Of a stretch of 64,000 nt of DNA, positions 41,566 to 50,330 are shown one piece after another. Position numbers and translations under genes: made by a program. The stretch is from positions 618,501 to 682,500 of the forward strand of contig NZ_SDPV01000001.1 in assembly GCF_004135625.1 (NCBI RefSeq). Direction: 5' to 3'. The stretch's first letter is position 1. Each line of letters starts with the position of its first letter. The notes beneath the pieces are model-generated. The model was not told where the DNA came from. It saw only the letters and a list, made by a program, of their open reading frames with translations, and ran no database searches. This DNA is from Pelagerythrobacter rhizovicinus. GTDB taxonomy: Bacteria; Pseudomonadota; Alphaproteobacteria; Sphingomonadales; Sphingomonadaceae.

Positions 41566-41773
41566 GGCGAACGAGCGGCGCATCTGCGTCGAAAGCACGG
41601 GGAACGGTCGCGGCGTGGCAATCGGTTCGCCGCACGATGGGCCCGGATTACCCGCACAACCAGCCGTGAGGCGGAGCCCATTCATGTGCAGGAAAGGTGA
41701 ACCTGAACAGCCGGGGCCGTGACGTTCGGGTCCGGCCTGTGGCCGGCTGCTGAGGTTGAAGGAGTAGCATATA

Positions 41774-42652
41774 ATGAGTGTCATTTCGAAACGACCGGGG
41801 GCTCTTTTCCTGCTTGCCGCGCTTGCCGTGCCGGCATCGGGCAGTCTGTCCGCGCAGCAGAGCCCGCCAGAGGGCGAGTTCCTGACGACCGTGTACGGCT
41901 CGCCTCCGGCCGACCTGTCGGGTCTGCCCGAAGGGCCCGAGATCGAAGGCATCATCTCCGCCCGCAGCGGGAACCGGGTGCAGATCACCAGCGCCGACGG
42001 TACCAGCACGGCCGTTACCGTCGGCGATGTCACCGAGATCAAGGCCAGGGGCGGATTCCTCGGCCTCGCCCGCGACGAGCTCGCTGCGGATTCGCTGCTC
42101 AATGGTCTGCCGGTGTCCGTCGAGACGGTGCAATGGGGCGAAGGCCTGATCGCGAGCCGGATCGATCTCAAGAACAAGGATCTCAAAACCGCGGAAATGA
42201 TCCGCAGCGGCACGGCCCAGGGCTTTGCCGAACAGACCGCGGCAACCGAGGCGCTGCGCGGCCGCATGGGCGACATCGACAAGTACAACCTCAAGGGCAC
42301 GACGAACGTGCACTTCGATGTCGGCAAGGCATTGCTGTCCGAACAGGCCAAGGCCGATCTCTGCGCTGCCGCGACCCAGGCCGAGGCGATGGATAACGCC
42401 CTGCTCCTGGTCGTCGGCTACACCGATTCGACCGGTAGCCAGGAGTTCAACCAGGAACTGAGCGAAAAGCGCGCCGGCCGGGTGGTCAACTATCTTCAGC
42501 AGAACTGCGGTTGGGAGCCCTACCGCATGCTTACCCCCACCGGGATGGCCGAAGCGGATCCGCTGGCAGACAACAGCACTCCCCAAGGCAAGGCACAGAA
42601 CCGCCGCGTCGCGGTCAACATCCTCGTCAGCAAGAGCGTCGACGGTATATGA
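41774..42652 (+). CDS. OmpA-family outer-membrane/peptidoglycan-binding protein
   Basis: The 292-residue protein has a signal peptide ending near SGSLSAQ, a middle part of about 130 residues without clear family, then an OmpA C-like domain from about residue 170 with NVHFDVGKALLS, VVGYTDSTGSQEFNQELSEKRA and KAQNRRVAVNI. The domain binds peptidoglycan and ties it to the outer membrane. The ATG follows AAGGAG. The start of the middle part, EIEGIISARSGNRVQI, could be a small beta domain. Confidence 0.9.
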   Translation: MSVISKRPGALFLLAALAVPASGSLSAQQSPPEGEFLTTVYGSPPADLSGLPEGPEIEGIISARSGNRVQITSADGTSTAVTVGDVTEIKARGGFLGLARDELAADSLLNGLPVSVETVQWGEGLIASRIDLKNKDLKTAEMIRSGTAQGFAEQTAATEALRGRMGDIDKYNLKGTTNVHFDVGKALLSEQAKADLCAAATQAEAMDNALLLVVGYTDSTGSQEFNQELSEKRAGRVVNYLQQNCGWEPYRMLTPTGMAEADPLADNSTPQGKAQNRRVAVNILVSKSVDGI

Positions 42653-42658
42653 ATCGCC

Positions 42659-42682
42659 CGGGGGCGGGCTGGCCCGCCCCCG
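42659..42682 (+). terminator. GC hairpin after the OmpA-like gene
   Basis: CGGGGGCGGGC and GCCCGCCCCCG pair over 11 positions with a 2-base gap, so the real loop is slightly larger. It starts 7 bp after the stop codon. No T-run follows; it may act with Rho. Confidence 0.5.
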
Positions 42683-42800
42683 CAGGTTCTCAACGGACGG
42701 TCCGAACTGCAAGGCAACGATCGCGACGGGATCGGACGTCGTGCTTCAGGTGCCCCCGCCGCGCCCACCTTTCTGTCGTCCCGGGATGTCCCGGACTTGC

Positions 42801-44657
42801 TCAGCCTGTCCGTGCGCCGTCGATATATCGTCCGACGTTCTTCGCCATCACGTCGAGCGGCGCGTTGCCGCCCAGGACAACCGCGTCGTTGAACGCCTTG
42901 AACTCGTAGGCATCCCCCAGCGCTTCCTGCGCGCGGATGCGCTGACGGACGATCTCGCTGTGGCCGATCTTGTAGCCGCAGGCCTGGCCGGGCCATGAGC
43001 AGTAGCGGTCGACTTCGCTCGCGACCTCGTCCGGCTTGGAACCGTTGCGCTCGACGAAGAACTGGCGACCCTGTTCGCGCGTCCAGCGCTTGTGGTGCAG
43101 GCCAGTATCGACCACCAGCCGGCAGGCGCGGAAGGCGAGGCTCTGGAGATAGCCGAGCCGACCGACCTTGAAATCGTCGTAGGCTCCCAGCTCATCGGCA
43201 AGCTGCTCGGCGTAGAGTGCCCAGCCTTCGGAGAAGGCGCTGAACGAGAGGATCGAGCGGATCAGCGGCAAGCGGTTCGAATATTCCCCTTCCCAGACAT
43301 GGCCGGGGATCGTCTCGTGATAGGTGAGGTCCGCCAGGTCGTACCTGCGGTGCAGATCGGTCGTGCGCAGGTTGATCCACATGCGGCCCGGGATCGTCCC
43401 GTCCTTGCTCCCCGCGCCGCCATAGGCGCCGGGCGCGCCGGGCTCTTCGGCCGGGGGCAGGCGGCGGACTTCGAGATTGGGATCGACCAGCGTGTTGAAC
43501 GCGCGCGGCATCTGCGCGGTGATCCATTCGATCCGCTCGTGGATGAAGTCCATGATCTGCTGGCGGCCCGGATCGCCCTCGGCGAACTTGTAGCGCGGGT
43601 CTTCCGCCAGGGCCCGCATCCGCTCACCCACCGAGCCGGTGGTGTAGCCGATCTCCTTGAGGATCGGGTCCATCCGGCCATGCAGCTCGTCGAGCTCGTC
43701 GAGGCCGATCTGGTGGATCTCGTCGGGCGAGAGCGTGGTCGTGGTCGCCGCCCGCAGGCCCCAGGCATACCACTCGTCGCCGCGCGGCTGCGCCCACATG
43801 CCGGCGTCGGACTTCGCCACCGTGCGTTCGGTCTTGAGCTCCTCCAGCTGGCGCTGGAGCGCTTCGGTGATCGGCCCGGTGACGATCTGCCGCGCCCGAT
43901 CGCCCCAGGCGCCGACTAGCCCGGCTTCCCTCGTCCGCGTGACGAGCGAGTCGACCAGCGCGCCGCCCTGCGCGGTTTCCGCAATCGTCCGCTCCATCTG
44001 CGCGATCGCTTTGTCGAGCAGGAAATCGGGCGGTACCAGCCCCATCCCGCGCGCGTCCCTGATCCGCGCCAGTTCGCCATCGAGCGCGGCGGGCAGCGCT
44101 TCGAGCCGCGCGACATAAGCCTCGGCGTCGGCCACCGTCTTCACCGGGTGGGTCGAGTCCATGAAGCGCGGCATGTCGAGGTAGGTGCCGACGTTCTGGA
44201 TCACGACGTAGGGCGAATTGCGCCAGCTCCCCACCGCGACGTCGCCGTAGGGCAGGGCAAAGCCGTCGAGCGCGGTCGAGTAGGCGCTCTCCACCACCTC
44301 GAAGCTGGTTCGAGTGTCGGCATCGAGCGAGGCGGTGTCGAATGCCCGCACCCGCGCGAGGTCGGCGCGAAGGGTCTCGGCGTAGGCTTGTTGGCCCGCG
44401 GGTGACTGGTCCTCGAGCTGCGCGCGCAGCGCGGCGTGGGCCCCGGTGTCGACGCCGAGGCTGGTCGCGCGCTCCGGCTCGTGGCGCAGCAGGTTCCAGG
44501 CGATGTCCTCCAGCAGCGCGGCGCCGTTGCCGGCGAGCGGCATCGGTGCGGATCGGGTCACGGCGTGCTGGCATCCGCCGAGCGCGAGCAGGGAGGCGCC
44601 GGCGCCGAGGCTCGCAAGTGCCTGGCGACGGGTGATTTCGGTGGTGATCTGGGTCAT
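42801..44657 (-). CDS. DUF885-family exported metallopeptidase-like lipoprotein
   Basis: The 618-residue protein has a twin-arginine-like start (TRRQALASLGAG) with a lipobox LGGC in the same signal. It then shows the DUF885 pattern with the zinc-binding HETIPGH and a FSEGWALYAEQL motif. DUF885 proteins resemble M32-type carboxypeptidases and are thought to be peptidases. It should act in the periplasm. The ATG at 44657 starts directly before the signal; the frame opens to 44693 without improving it. Confidence 0.88.
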   Translation of the reverse strand: MTQITTEITRRQALASLGAGASLLALGGCQHAVTRSAPMPLAGNGAALLEDIAWNLLRHEPERATSLGVDTGAHAALRAQLEDQSPAGQQAYAETLRADLARVRAFDTASLDADTRTSFEVVESAYSTALDGFALPYGDVAVGSWRNSPYVVIQNVGTYLDMPRFMDSTHPVKTVADAEAYVARLEALPAALDGELARIRDARGMGLVPPDFLLDKAIAQMERTIAETAQGGALVDSLVTRTREAGLVGAWGDRARQIVTGPITEALQRQLEELKTERTVAKSDAGMWAQPRGDEWYAWGLRAATTTTLSPDEIHQIGLDELDELHGRMDPILKEIGYTTGSVGERMRALAEDPRYKFAEGDPGRQQIMDFIHERIEWITAQMPRAFNTLVDPNLEVRRLPPAEEPGAPGAYGGAGSKDGTIPGRMWINLRTTDLHRRYDLADLTYHETIPGHVWEGEYSNRLPLIRSILSFSAFSEGWALYAEQLADELGAYDDFKVGRLGYLQSLAFRACRLVVDTGLHHKRWTREQGRQFFVERNGSKPDEVASEVDRYCSWPGQACGYKIGHSEIVRQRIRAQEALGDAYEFKAFNDAVVLGGNAPLDVMAKNVGRYIDGARTG

Positions 44658-44757
44658 GCCGCAATGTCTGACGCGCGCTCGCGCGGCTGTCAAACCGGCT
44701 GGCGGCCGGCGTGCGATGCGGTTAGGCGAGCGGCGTTAGCGGAGGAGTATCGAGCGA

Positions 44758-44970
44758 ATGATGGGTACGGTGCTGTCGATCGTCATGCTGGCGGGCCTGC
44801 TGCTGCTTGCCGGCGCGTTCGCGCTCTGGCGCCGCGGCGGCTCGCGCAAGCAGGTGCTGCTGATGGTGCTGCTGGCGGTGATCTGCTTCGTCAACGTCGC
44901 GATCTGGACGGTGCCCGATGCGGGAGGCGAGGCCCCGCTCGACCGGGTCGAGCAGGGCCGGGCCGATTAG
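44758..44970 (+). CDS. Small two-helix membrane protein
   Basis: No family recognised. The 70-residue protein has two hydrophobic segments (about 5-24 and 33-51) joined by a basic loop WRRGGSRKQ and ends in an acidic tail. A GGAGGAG run lies upstream of two adjacent ATG codons (44758 and 44761). The stop is one base before the convergent tonB stop. A real gene is likely because of the ribosome site and membrane topology. Confidence 0.65.
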   Translation: MMGTVLSIVMLAGLLLLAGAFALWRRGGSRKQVLLMVLLAVICFVNVAIWTVPDAGGEAPLDRVEQGRAD

Positions 44971-44971
44971 A

Positions 44972-45649
44972 TCAGTCCGGCAGCTGCCAGGACACCGCGC
45001 TGGACCAGGTCGCCGAAGTCTTCGCCCCGGTGCCGTCGAGGCCGGCCTCGAACCGCGCACGGCGCGTGACGAGGTCGCAGGTGGCACCGTCGAGTTCGGA
45101 ATGCCCGCTCGAGCCGGTGATCGTGCAGCTCTTCGCCCGCCCGTCCGTGCCGACCTCGACCCGGAAACGGGCGACGCCGGTGAACTCGCGGTTGATCCAG
45201 CTACTGCGGTAATCTGCCGTGGTCACCCACTGCCCCGGATCGTTGCGCGGACGGGGTGCGACCGGATCGAATGCCGGGGTCGCCTGGGCGGCGGGGGTGA
45301 CCTCCGGTTTGGGGAACAGGTCCGTGGTCACGTCCGGAATTGGGGGTAGCGGAACGTCGCGCACTTCGATCGGCGGCATTTCGGTGGTCAGGTCCAGCGG
45401 CTTCGGCGGGACGTGGACGTAGGTTTGCGGGGTCGACGTGCTTTCCGGCGTGACCTCGGGTGTCGGTGGGGGCGGGGGTTCGACCGGCACTTTCACGATC
45501 GTCTCGCCGGTCAGCCTCGGCACATCCTCGATCATTCCGGTGACCTGCAGCCCCACCAGCAGGGCATAGGCGGCTGCGCCGTGAACCACGATAACGCCGG
45601 CGATGGACTTTGCCCGGTCCCGCGGCGTGCGCGTATCGATATAGGCCAT
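44972..45649 (-). CDS. TonB-family energy transducer
   Basis: The 225-residue protein has one N-terminal transmembrane anchor (about 16-40), a Pro-rich periplasmic spacer (about 56-130) and a C-terminal TonB domain with FTGVARFRVEVGTDGRAKSC. It transmits proton-motive force to TonB-dependent receptors in the outer membrane. exbB/exbD are not adjacent. A GAGGAGAGGAGA site precedes the ATG. TTGGTC and TATCAT with an 18-bp gap lie further upstream and may be its promoter. Confidence 0.9.
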   Translation of the reverse strand: MAYIDTRTPRDRAKSIAGVIVVHGAAAYALLVGLQVTGMIEDVPRLTGETIVKVPVEPPPPPTPEVTPESTSTPQTYVHVPPKPLDLTTEMPPIEVRDVPLPPIPDVTTDLFPKPEVTPAAQATPAFDPVAPRPRNDPGQWVTTADYRSSWINREFTGVARFRVEVGTDGRAKSCTITGSSGHSELDGATCDLVTRRARFEAGLDGTGAKTSATWSSAVSWQLPD

Positions 45650-45805
45650 GTCGTTCTCCTCTCCTCGATGCGCCTCCGAGGATCGGAGACACTCCCCTCC
45701 ACCGAGAAGAATGATACAACGTAACTTTAGTTTCGACCAAGCGTTTTCACGTTGCTGAGCGCAACCGGATTCTGGATGAGACAGGGGAGAACGCCGCGAA
45801 GGCGG

Positions 45806-46285
45806 TCAGTCGTGGTCGGGGTGCTGCCGGCTGGTACGCCGTATTGCGGCGGCCCATTCAGCGTTGTCGCCCGCCTCGGTCTCGCCCTCGTCATGGAGCG
45901 AGGGGAGCTTGTCGAACCACGGCATGCGTGCCTCGGTGCCCATCTGCGATTGCGGGGCGAAGGCCGCGGGATCGTCGAGCGAGCCGATCGTCAGGTTCGT
46001 GCGCCCGTTTGCATGTGCATGGTAGAACAGCGGCGTGCCGCACTGTGCACAGAACCCGCGCTCGACCCCGGCGCTGCTCTCGAAGGTGGCAGGCGTGCTG
46101 CGCGTCCATTCGAGGGCGTCGTCCGGCGCGGCGACGAGCGCGGCGAACAGATTGCCGGTTGCCTTCTGGCACATGCGGCAGTGGCACAGGTGCGCGTTGT
46201 CGAGCATCGCCGAGGCGCGGTAGCGCACCGCGCCGCACTGGCAGCCGCCCGTCGCCGTGATCGGGAGCCGCCGCATGGGGTTCAC
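45806..46285 (-). CDS. GFA/CENP-V family zinc protein
   Basis: The 159-residue protein has the zinc-binding cysteines of the glutathione-dependent formaldehyde-activating enzyme family: GGCQCGAVRY, CHCRMCQKATG and CAQCGTPLFY. Most family members bind glutathione adducts or have unknown function. The GTG at 46285 overlaps the stop of the alpha/beta hydrolase gene as GTGA, implying coupling; an ATG at 46276 is also possible. Confidence 0.88.
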   Translation of the reverse strand: MNPMRRLPITATGGCQCGAVRYRASAMLDNAHLCHCRMCQKATGNLFAALVAAPDDALEWTRSTPATFESSAGVERGFCAQCGTPLFYHAHANGRTNLTIGSLDDPAAFAPQSQMGTEARMPWFDKLPSLHDEGETEAGDNAEWAAAIRRTSRQHPDHD

Positions 46286-46938
46286 TTGATCGGGCAGGCC
46301 GGATCCAGCCGGAAGTCGAGATAGTTGTCGACCGACCCCATCAGTTCCTCGATCTCGTTCTCGAAGAAGTGATTCGCGCGCGGGATTTCCTCGTGATGGA
46401 TCGTGATGTGCTTCTGCGTGCGCAGCTTCTCGACCAGCTTGGTCACCGCGCCGGGCTGCACCACCGTGTCCGAGGCACCCTGGATGAAGATGCCGCTCGC
46501 CGGGCAGGGAGCGAGGAAGCTGAAATCGTACATGTTGGCCGGCGGCGCGATGGAGATGAAGCCGCGGATCTCCGGCCTGCGCATGAGAAGCTGCATGCCG
46601 ATCAGCGCGCCGAAGCTGACCCCTGCGACCCAGGTGGTCTGCGCCTCCTGGTGGATCGACTGAACCCAGTCGAGCGCGGCAGCGGCGTCAGAGAGCTCGC
46701 CCACGCCGTTGTCGAAACTGCCCTGGCTCCGCCCGACCCCGCGGAAGTTGAAGCGCAGCACGGCGAAGCCGCGGTCCACGAAAGTCTTGTAAAGCCGCTG
46801 CGTGATGCGCTCGTTCATCGTGCCGCCGCCCTGGGGATGCGGGTGGAGGATCATCGCGACCGGCGCGCGCGGACGCGGCGGAGGGGAGAAACGGCCTTCG
46901 AGGCGGCCTTCGGGGCCGGGAAAGATCACTGAGGGCAT
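46282..46938 (-). CDS. Alpha/beta hydrolase of the COG2945 type
   Basis: The 218-residue protein has an alpha/beta hydrolase core with HPHPQGGGTMNE, NFRGVGRSQG and the nucleophile elbow GVSFGA. The late His is in IPRANHFF. COG2945 hydrolases are small serine esterases of unknown substrate. It diverges from a cysteine desulfurase gene. In rhizobia the same kind of hydrolase lies beside desulfurase/suf genes, so the linkage may be functional. Confidence 0.87.
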   Translation of the reverse strand: MPSVIFPGPEGRLEGRFSPPPRPRAPVAMILHPHPQGGGTMNERITQRLYKTFVDRGFAVLRFNFRGVGRSQGSFDNGVGELSDAAAALDWVQSIHQEAQTTWVAGVSFGALIGMQLLMRRPEIRGFISIAPPANMYDFSFLAPCPASGIFIQGASDTVVQPGAVTKLVEKLRTQKHITIHHEEIPRANHFFENEIEELMGSVDNYLDFRLDPACPIK

Positions 46939-46956
46939 TGGGGAATCCTGCCGGAG

Positions 46957-48102
46957 ATGTGGGTTCCGCGGCGGACCGGGTGGCGCGCGCGAAGTCGCGG
47001 GGTATATAGTGCCGCGCCCCGGAATCGCAATTCTTTCGAGCACGTCGCCATTTCCAAGCGGATCTATCTCGACCACGCCGCCACGACGCCGCTGCGCCCC
47101 GAAGCGCAGGCGGCGATGGAGGAAGGCTTTGCCGTATGGGCCAACCCCTCCAGTCCGCACGCCGAAGGGCGCAAGGCCAAGGCCGCGCTGGAAGACGCCC
47201 GGGCGCGGGTCAAGGCGGCGCTTGGCTGGCAAGGGGAGGTCATCTTCACCTCGGGCGCGAGCGAGGCGCTGGCAATTGCGCTGAGCCGCGCCAAGGCGGA
47301 TCGGCCGATCGTCTCGGCGGTCGAGCACGATGCCGTGTTCCGCGCGGCACGCCATGCGGAGGTTCTGCCCTTGGTCGAGGGCGAAGCGGATCGCGACGCC
47401 CTCGATGCCGCGCTGGCGCTGCCTGGCCGCCCGATCGTGGCTGTGCAGCAGGTCAATCCGGAAACGGGCACGCTGGTTCTGCCGGAGGACGGCGGTGCGC
47501 TGCGAAGCCGCGTGCACGAGGCCGGTGGACTGCTGCTTTCGGATTGTTCGCAGTCGGCGGGCAAGCTCGCGCTGCCGGATGCCGACATGGCCGTTGTTTC
47601 CGCTCACAAGCTGGGCGGGCCCATCGGCATCGGAGCGCTGCTGGTGCGCGATTTCGCCATGCTGGAACCGGTGGGGGGTCACGAACGCGGTTATCGCGCC
47701 GGGACCGAGAACCTGCCTGCCATCCTCGGATTTGCCGCCGCGCTGGAGACGGGTGGACTGGACGGCTGGACGACGACCGGGGCGCAGCGGCACTCGTTTG
47801 CTGCCACGCTGGCTGATCGGCGCGTCACGCCCGGCGCAGGGCAATGCGCGCACATCCTCGCTCTCACGCATCCCACCCTCAGTGCGCAGGCGCTGCTGAT
47901 CCGGCTCGACGCGATGGGATTCGCGGTTTCCGCGGGGAGCGCCTGCTCGTCGGGCACCCTCAAGCGCAGCCGCGTGCTTGAGGCTTTCGGAGTGGACGAA
48001 GGCTCTGCCGCCCGCACGATCCGCATCAGCCTCGGCTGGAGCACCACTGCGGGGGAACTCGACCGGTTTGCCGACGCATGGGCGGGGTTGGCGAGCGCAT
48101 GA
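46957..48102 (+). CDS. Cysteine desulfurase-like PLP enzyme (first copy)
   Basis: The NifS/IscS-type class V aminotransferase fold has YLDHAATTPLRPEA at its start, PLP lysine K218 in SAHKLGGPIG, and the mobile persulfide Cys C330 in GSACSSG, numbered from 46957. It removes sulfur from cysteine for iron-sulfur cluster building. The only standard start, ATG 46957, leaves 18 bp to the divergent hydrolase and adds about 31 residues unlike the family. An ATT at 47050 sits exactly where the family starts (xSKRIYLDHAAT). A second desulfurase and a ferredoxin follow. Confidence 0.9.
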   Translation: MWVPRRTGWRARSRGVYSAAPRNRNSFEHVAISKRIYLDHAATTPLRPEAQAAMEEGFAVWANPSSPHAEGRKAKAALEDARARVKAALGWQGEVIFTSGASEALAIALSRAKADRPIVSAVEHDAVFRAARHAEVLPLVEGEADRDALDAALALPGRPIVAVQQVNPETGTLVLPEDGGALRSRVHEAGGLLLSDCSQSAGKLALPDADMAVVSAHKLGGPIGIGALLVRDFAMLEPVGGHERGYRAGTENLPAILGFAAALETGGLDGWTTTGAQRHSFAATLADRRVTPGAGQCAHILALTHPTLSAQALLIRLDAMGFAVSAGSACSSGTLKRSRVLEAFGVDEGSAARTIRISLGWSTTAGELDRFADAWAGLASA

Positions 48103-48109
48103 TGGCGGG

Positions 48110-49225
48110 ATGACGGAAGGCGCGATTGATGCCAAAGGGCGCCGCATGATCTATCTCGATTACCAGGCTACCACCCCGCTCGCACCGGAAGCACGCGAGG
48201 CGATGCTGCGGTGGCTCGATGGCCCCGAGAGCACCGCATTCGGCAACCCACACAGTCCGCACCGCATGGGACGGCAAGCGGCGGCGGCGGTCGAGCTGGC
48301 GCGCGAGCGGGTCGCGGCGCTGCTCCCGCCGGGGGGGCGGGTGATCTTCACCGGCAATGCCTGCGAGGCCGCCAATCTCGCGATGCGCGGATCGGCGGGC
48401 GGCCGGAAGGCGGGCATCGCCTACTCCGCCATCGAGCATGCGGCGGTGCGCGACACCGCGATGGCGCTTGGCAACGCGGTCGAGATCCCGGTCGACGGCG
48501 AAGGACTGACTGATCCCGCGGCCGAGCTGCCCGGCGACACCGGCCTGGTCGCGGTCATGGCGGTCAACAACGAGATCGGGACCGTGCAGCCCGTCGCCGA
48601 CTGGTACCGCCGTGCGCAGGAAAGCGGTGCGCTGTTCCTGTGCGACGCGGTCCAGGCCTGCGGAAAGCGTGCAATCGCCGGCGCCGACATGATCGCGATC
48701 AGCGCGCACAAGATGCACGGGCCCAAGGGCATCGGCGCGCTGTGGGTGCGCGACGGAGTGGAGCTCGATCCGCAGGTCACCGGTGGCCTCCAGGAGGGAC
48801 TGCGATCAGGAACCCTGAGCCCCGCGCTCTGCGCCGGCTTCGGAGCGGCCGCGCAGCTCGCGACGGAGCGTATGGCCGAGGACGCCGCGCATATCGAGAC
48901 GCTCTGGCACCGCGCGCGCGAACTGTTCGCTGACTGGATCCTCAACGGCAGCGCCGAGGCGCGCTGGCACGGCAATCTCAACATCCGTCGGGACGGGCTC
49001 GACGTCGCCCGGCTGATGAGCGAGTGCCGCGAGGTCATGTTCTCCGCCGGCTCGGCCTGCGCCAGCGGTTCGGGCAAGCCGAGCCACGTGCTGCGCGCGA
49101 TCGGCCTCAGCGACGCGCAGGCGAAAAACTCGATCCGCCTCGGTTTCGGCCGCTACACCACGATCGCCGAGATCGAGGAGGCCGCCGGTCTCATCAACGC
49201 CGCGGCGGAGGCGCAGGGCGCGTGA
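48110..49225 (+). CDS. Cysteine desulfurase (second copy)
   Basis: The 371-residue NifS/IscS-type enzyme has YLDYQATTPLAPEA, PLP lysine K201 in SAHKMHGPKGIG, and persulfide Cys C317 in GSACASG. It starts 7 bp after the first copy and overlaps the ferredoxin gene as GTGA. The pair are distinct paralogues, not a recent tandem duplication, as many active-site neighbours differ. The start could also be ATG 48146 (MIYLDYQATT). The frame also opens within the first copy and was not used. Confidence 0.92.
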   Translation: MTEGAIDAKGRRMIYLDYQATTPLAPEAREAMLRWLDGPESTAFGNPHSPHRMGRQAAAAVELARERVAALLPPGGRVIFTGNACEAANLAMRGSAGGRKAGIAYSAIEHAAVRDTAMALGNAVEIPVDGEGLTDPAAELPGDTGLVAVMAVNNEIGTVQPVADWYRRAQESGALFLCDAVQACGKRAIAGADMIAISAHKMHGPKGIGALWVRDGVELDPQVTGGLQEGLRSGTLSPALCAGFGAAAQLATERMAEDAAHIETLWHRARELFADWILNGSAEARWHGNLNIRRDGLDVARLMSECREVMFSAGSACASGSGKPSHVLRAIGLSDAQAKNSIRLGFGRYTTIAEIEEAAGLINAAAEAQGA

Positions 49226-49557
49226 GCGTGCGCGTCCGCTTCGTCACGCCGCGGGGCCGCGTGGTAGAGGCCGAGGGCGAGGCGGGCACCCCGCTGCTGG
49301 ACGTGGCGCAGGCGGCGGGAATGCCGCTGGAGGGGACGTGCGAAGGGCAGATGGCCTGCTCGACCTGCCATGTCATCGTTGCCGCCGAGTGGTTCGCCCG
49401 CTTGCCCGACGCGAGTGAGGACGAAGAGGACATGCTCGATCTCGCGGCCGGAGTTCAGCGTACGAGCCGGCTCTCGTGCCAGATCGTGCTTTCCGATGAG
49501 CTTGACGGTCTGGAAGTGCGCGTTCCGGCGGAGAGCCGGGACATGAGCGTGATTTAG
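49222..49557 (+). CDS. [2Fe-2S] ferredoxin, Isc/adrenodoxin type
   Basis: The 111-residue protein has the four cluster ligands C40, C46, C49 (CEGQMACSTC) and C86 (LSCQ) with the adrenodoxin spacing. It supplies electrons for iron-sulfur cluster assembly. The GTG start overlaps the desulfurase stop, so sulfur donor and electron donor are translationally coupled. Its TAG overlaps the stop codon of the convergent XrtA-locus hydrolase by two bases. Confidence 0.94.
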   Translation: MSVRVRFVTPRGRVVEAEGEAGTPLLDVAQAAGMPLEGTCEGQMACSTCHVIVAAEWFARLPDASEDEEDMLDLAAGVQRTSRLSCQIVLSDELDGLEVRVPAESRDMSVI

Positions 49558-50330
49558 GCGCGCAACGCCGCGAGCAACTGCTGGTAAAGCCACTCGCGCG
49601 CGTGGGGCTCGGCATAGGCGTGCGTCGCGCCCTTGCAGTAGGTTACGCGCTCGTCGGCCGAGTCCCAGGTGGACGCGAAAGCCTGCGCGGTCCGGTCCGC
49701 GTCGGCCAGCAGGATTCGTACCAGCCCGTCGAACGTCTCTAGTCCGGCCTTCATCTCCTGCGCCAGAGAGCTGGGGCCGGACTTCGGCAGCGCTGCCTTT
49801 GCAATCCCGCGCGCGAGCTTGCCAAGATCGACCTTGCCTGTGACGAGTCGCGCCAGTTCTTTCGGGTTCTTCAGCTTCTCGGCATAGCGAGCGCGCACTG
49901 CCTCGGGCGGGGGTATGGCATCGTCGTCGCCCTCGATCGTCCACGGATTCGACAGCACCAGCGCATCGCATCCCGCACCCTTCGCGAGCATCAGCGCACT
50001 CGCGGCATCGCAATTGCCGAAGCCGACCACGCGGTTCATCTGCGGTGCCATCGCCCGGAAGGCGTCGAGCGCGGCGACGATGTCCTTGCGGCTCTTGCGA
50101 AAGCCGCGGTTCTCGCCCCCGCTATCACCGACGCCGCGGCGGTCGAAGCGGAACACGGGAAAACCGGCCTTCTGGATGCGCGTGGCAAGCTGCGCTTGGC
50201 CGGAGAACGCGCCTGCGCGGATCTCGTTGCCACCGCTGACGATCAGCAGGCCGACCGACGCGGGCGCTGTGTCGAGCGTGCCGGCGAGTGTCGAATCCTC
50301 GCACGCGAACGTGAGCGGCAGGCGCTTCAT
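49554..50330 (-). CDS. Exosortase A-associated hydrolase 1
   Basis: The 258-residue alpha/beta hydrolase resembles TIGR03100: GLLIVSGGNEIRAGAFSGQ near the start, FRFDRRGVGDSGGEN, and VVGFGNCDAASALML at the nucleophile position, where a Cys or Asp replaces the usual Ser elbow. It is found with XrtA exopolysaccharide loci but its substrate is unknown. It overlaps the hydrolase 2 gene by 4 bp and closes the leftward arm of the locus. Confidence 0.88.
   Translation of the reverse strand: MKRLPLTFACEDSTLAGTLDTAPASVGLLIVSGGNEIRAGAFSGQAQLATRIQKAGFPVFRFDRRGVGDSGGENRGFRKSRKDIVAALDAFRAMAPQMNRVVGFGNCDAASALMLAKGAGCDALVLSNPWTIEGDDDAIPPPEAVRARYAEKLKNPKELARLVTGKVDLGKLARGIAKAALPKSGPSSLAQEMKAGLETFDGLVRILLADADRTAQAFASTWDSADERVTYCKGATHAYAEPHAREWLYQQLLAALRA

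Noticed and set aside
46957-49225. Recent tandem duplication of the two cysteine desulfurase genes
   Set aside because: The proteins differ at many positions around the PLP and cysteine sites and in length, which suits old paralogues with distinct roles.
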